From Oscillospiraceae bacterium (lineage in GTDB: Bacteria; Bacillota; Clostridia; Oscillospirales; Oscillospiraceae): a DNA stretch of 34,294 nucleotides. Of this stretch, positions 32,027 through 34,294 are shown in pieces. The position numbers were made by a program, and so were the translations under genes. The notes under the pieces were generated by a model. That model searched no databases, was not told where the DNA came from, and saw only the letters and a list, made by a program, of their open reading frames with translations. The stretch covers positions 1-34,294 of the forward strand of contig SVLZ01000016.1 of NCBI GenBank assembly GCA_015067665.1, given 5' to 3'. The first letter of the stretch is position 1. Every line of letters begins with the position of its first letter.

Positions 32027-32623
32027 TTACTTCGGCTGGCAACCGTTAAACAGGTTAGCAGCTTCCGGGACGCCCTTATCGATAATCGCAAGTGCTGCGT
32101 CTGCGGCTTTTTCCAAAGAATAGGACAGTGCCTCTTCCTCCTGTGCGGAGAAAGGCGAAAGTACCCAATCCGCAAGATCCTTTTCGGGATCAGGTTTGGC
32201 CCCTACACCGATCTTTACGCGAGGAAAGTCCTGGCTGCCAAGCTGGCTGATAATGGACTTAATGCCATTGTGTCCACCGGCAGAACCGTCGGGCCGTACG
32301 CGCAGGCGACCGGGCGGCAGGGAAATGTCATCAAATAGAACGATAATCCGTTGCGGCGGAATATTATAGTATGCAGAAAGCTGCAAAACAGACAGACCGG
32401 ATAAATTCATATAGGTCAAGGGCTTGAGAAGAAAGACCTTCTCAGTTCCGTATTTGACCTGTCCATAAAGACCTTGAAACTTACCTTTATCTACTTTGCA
32501 GTTAAGTTTATTTGCAAGAATATCCAACGCACGATAGCCTGCATTGTGACGGGTGTGGGTGTAATCTTTACCGGGATTGCCCAAGCCCACAATGAGCCAT
32601 CCATTCTTTTCCCGACCAAACAC
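32027..32623 (-). CDS. pth: Peptidyl-tRNA hydrolase
   Basis: This 198-residue enzyme frees tRNA from stalled peptidyl-tRNA. Conserved blocks are LIVGLGNPGKDYTHTRHNAGY (with the catalytic His in TRHNAGY and Asn in GNPG), KPLTYMNLSG, VLFDDISLPPGRLRVRPDGSAGGHNGIKSI and PRVKIGVG. It starts with GTG at 32623, three bases after the prs stop, with a weak ribosome site, so translation is probably coupled to prs. Confidence 0.96.
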   Translation of the reverse strand: MFGREKNGWLIVGLGNPGKDYTHTRHNAGYRALDILANKLNCKVDKGKFQGLYGQVKYGTEKVFLLKPLTYMNLSGLSVLQLSAYYNIPPQRIIVLFDDISLPPGRLRVRPDGSAGGHNGIKSIISQLGSQDFPRVKIGVGAKPDPEKDLADWVLSPFSAQEEEALSYSLEKAADAALAIIDKGVPEAANLFNGCQPK

Positions 32624-32626
32624 GGC

Positions 32627-33592
32627 TTAGAACAGATCCGCGATGGAGGTGCCACCGTGCACATGGGCAATGGCCCGCGCGAAAATAGGCGCAACATCCA
32701 GCATTTTGATCTTATCACAGGGACAGTACTCCGGCATCGGAATGGTGTTATGGAATACAAGCTCCTTGATGACGCTGTTGGTGATTCGGTCAAAAGCAGG
32801 ACCGGAAAGAACACCGTGGGTAGCACAGGCGTAAACCTCTTTGGCACCGCCTACCTCTACCAGTGCATTGGCAGCATTGCACAGAGAGCCTGCGGTATCG
32901 ACCATATCATCGTAGAGGATACAGGTTTTTCCCTGTACGTCGCCAATGACATTCATAACCTCACAGACATTTGCTTTTTGGCGCCGCTTGTCTACAATGG
33001 CAAGACCCATATGGACTTTTGCTGCAAAAGCGCGAGCACGTGCCACGGAGCCTACGTCGGGGGAGACAACTACAAAATCATCGTGGTTAAACTTATCTTC
33101 GGGGAATTTATCGAGGTAGTATTTGACGAAAGTGGGATTGCCCAGCAGATGATCCACGGGAATATCAAAGAAGCCCTGAATCTGTGCTGCGTGGAGATCC
33201 ATCGTCAGGATCCGATCAGCACCGGCAGCGGTAATCATATTGGCGACAAGCTTTGCAGAGATGGGATCACGGCTCTTTGCCTTGCGGTCCTGACGCGCAT
33301 AGCCGAAATAGGGGATAACCGCGGTAATACGGCCGGCAGAGGCACGACGGCAAGCGTCGATCATAACAAGCAGCTCCATTAAATGGTCATTAACAGGCTT
33401 GCAGGTGGACTGAACGAGAAACACGTCAGCGCCACGGACTGTTTCTTCCAAGGAAACGGAAGCTTCGCCGTCTGCAAAGGTACGAACGGTGCTTTGTCCG
33501 AGCTTAATGCCAAGCTCATTGCAAATTGTCTGGGCAAAGGCAGGGTTAGAATTGCCGCAGAATACCTTGATGTTGTCGCCATATGCAATCAT
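32627..33592 (-). CDS. prs: Ribose-phosphate pyrophosphokinase
   Basis: This 321-residue enzyme makes PRPP from ribose-5-phosphate and ATP, for purine, pyrimidine, His and Trp synthesis. Marks are FCGNSNPAFAQ, FADGEASVSLEETVRGADVF, PYFGYARQDRK, ILTMDLHAAQIQGFFDIPVDHLL, VVSPDVGSVARA and the PRPP loop LYDDMVDTAGS (GKTCILYDDMVDTAGSL). GAGGT sits nine bases before the ATG at 33592. It heads the prs-pth-mfd set, from the promoter at 33655-33684. Confidence 0.96.
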   Translation of the reverse strand: MIAYGDNIKVFCGNSNPAFAQTICNELGIKLGQSTVRTFADGEASVSLEETVRGADVFLVQSTCKPVNDHLMELLVMIDACRRASAGRITAVIPYFGYARQDRKAKSRDPISAKLVANMITAAGADRILTMDLHAAQIQGFFDIPVDHLLGNPTFVKYYLDKFPEDKFNHDDFVVVSPDVGSVARARAFAAKVHMGLAIVDKRRQKANVCEVMNVIGDVQGKTCILYDDMVDTAGSLCNAANALVEVGGAKEVYACATHGVLSGPAFDRITNSVIKELVFHNTIPMPEYCPCDKIKMLDVAPIFARAIAHVHGGTSIADLF

Positions 33593-33654
33593 CTTGAATA
33601 TACCTCGCTTATTTCTATATTCGGTTTAGGATATACCTGTAACCATACATCAGT

Positions 33655-33684
33655 ATTATAGCATTAAATCTATGTAAATTGCAA
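33655..33684 (-). promoter_or_regulatory. Promoter of prs
   Basis: On the minus strand TTGCAA (33679-33684) is 18 bases from TATAAT (33655-33660), with an extended -10 TGC just upstream. The leader is about 55 bases. Confidence 0.75.
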
Positions 33685-33808
33685 CACCGGAAAGAAATAT
33701 TTACCAACAAATTTTGTCATTGGATATGCTTGTTGTTTAGCAACGATGTACAAAGGAAAAAGGAAGATTCTTATAAACGATATTGATGGGACAACATTGT
33801 GCATGCTG

Positions 33809-33837
33809 TTGACGGAACAGCATAAAAATTGTATAAT
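33809..33837 (+). promoter_or_regulatory. Strong promoter of the right-end lipoprotein
   Basis: TTGACG (33809-33814) is 17 bases from TATAAT (33832-33837). Transcription would begin near 33844. Confidence 0.8.
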
Positions 33838-33885
33838 TCTATTTGGACAAGACCGTTACCTATAATGAAAGGAATCGTCATCATT

Positions 33886-34294
33886 ATGAAAAGAGTATTT
33901 TTGCTTTTTTTGGTTTTTGCCATGCTTTTTAGCTTTACTGCCTGCGAGAATCTGCGTCTTTTTGTTAGCCAAAATGCCGGAATTCGAGATCTGGCATTCT
34001 ATAAGCAAGGCGACAAAGTCTGTTTGAAAGTAGAATATTTCGATTGCATGGGATACAGCGTTGAGATTCTCGAAGATGACGATGTAATTATCCAAGGGGA
34101 ACGGCCTGTTGAATTCCAGAATTTAATTGGCGAAAATGCAATTAAGATATCCTTGATCGAAACGAAATTCAATAGACTGTTAGATGTTTATGATACCTTT
34201 GTGGTCTACAATGTAAGTCTTGAAGGCACAGACATAAAATTCATGCTGTGTCCCAGCCCAGAGCATTCCTTGTATGTTTATGTTGGCTTTGCGG
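33886..34294 (+). CDS. Lipoprotein of unknown function, partial (runs off the window)
   Basis: The frame is open to the end of the window, 136 complete codons, so the gene is cut. A signal peptide MKRVFLLFLVFAMLFSFTAC gives a lipobox with Cys20, so it is membrane anchored. The visible part beyond is acidic and beta-rich (DLAFYKQGDKVCLKVEYFD, EILEDDDVIIQGE) with no family I recognise. AAAGGA at 33868-33873 points to the ATG at 33886; an in-frame ATG at 33865 has no ribosome site. Confidence 0.7.
   Translation, partial: MKRVFLLFLVFAMLFSFTACENLRLFVSQNAGIRDLAFYKQGDKVCLKVEYFDCMGYSVEILEDDDVIIQGERPVEFQNLIGENAIKISLIETKFNRLLDVYDTFVVYNVSLEGTDIKFMLCPSPEHSLYVYVGFA

Noticed and set aside
32474-33382. A 302-codon open frame on the plus strand
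   Set aside because: It is antisense to prs and pth, both of which are clear.

Overview
The window looks like chromosomal DNA of a low-to-moderate GC Gram-positive anaerobe, most likely a gut Clostridium-class (Oscillospiraceae-type) bacterium. The support is strong Shine-Dalgarno sites, lipobox lipoproteins, a T-box leader, DUF1540 and DUF624 proteins, a SpoIID-like protein and clostridial housekeeping genes. The assignment to class is an inference from gene content, not from a marker gene.

Layout: (1) 1-816, a Cys-rich DUF1540 protein and an orphan BlaI/MecI-type repressor. (2) 862-16502, a glycan-utilisation locus. A minus-strand DUF624 gene with a small membrane protein faces a long plus-strand operon. 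That operon encodes two LplB/LplC-type permeases, a lipoprotein substrate-binding protein, a three-domain discoidin-like lipoprotein, a GH99/GH71-like lipoprotein with CBM9-like and discoidin-like domains, a cytoplasmic GH43-like enzyme and a UroD-fold protein. A second DUF624 gene and an AraC-family regulator lie on the minus strand. A divergent lipoprotein with CxxC repeats and two more discoidin-like domains follows. (3) 16611-20864, an EamA transporter, pgsA, and a minus-strand cluster of peptidoglycan-binding proteins without signal peptides. (4) 20960-27344, asnB, then a Trp-specifier T-box controlling trpB, a TrpA homologue that has lost its catalytic residues, serC and serA. (5) 27417-33592 on the minus strand, a YoaR-like membrane protein and the prs-pth-mfd set. 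(6) A lipoprotein gene runs off the right end.

Two observations stand out. First, both plus-strand promoters of the glycan locus carry the same 31-bp element with GCAAT-type half-sites exactly 21 bp apart, at an identical distance from -35 and -10. Both minus-strand promoters share a 19-bp element over -10. This looks like one AraC-family regulon. Second, the T-box operon joins TrpB to a catalytically disabled TrpA and to two serine-biosynthesis enzymes. The simplest reading is a tryptophan-from-indole salvage operon that makes its own serine, with TrpA kept only as an activator of TrpB. Both are inferences from sequence and are stated with tests below.
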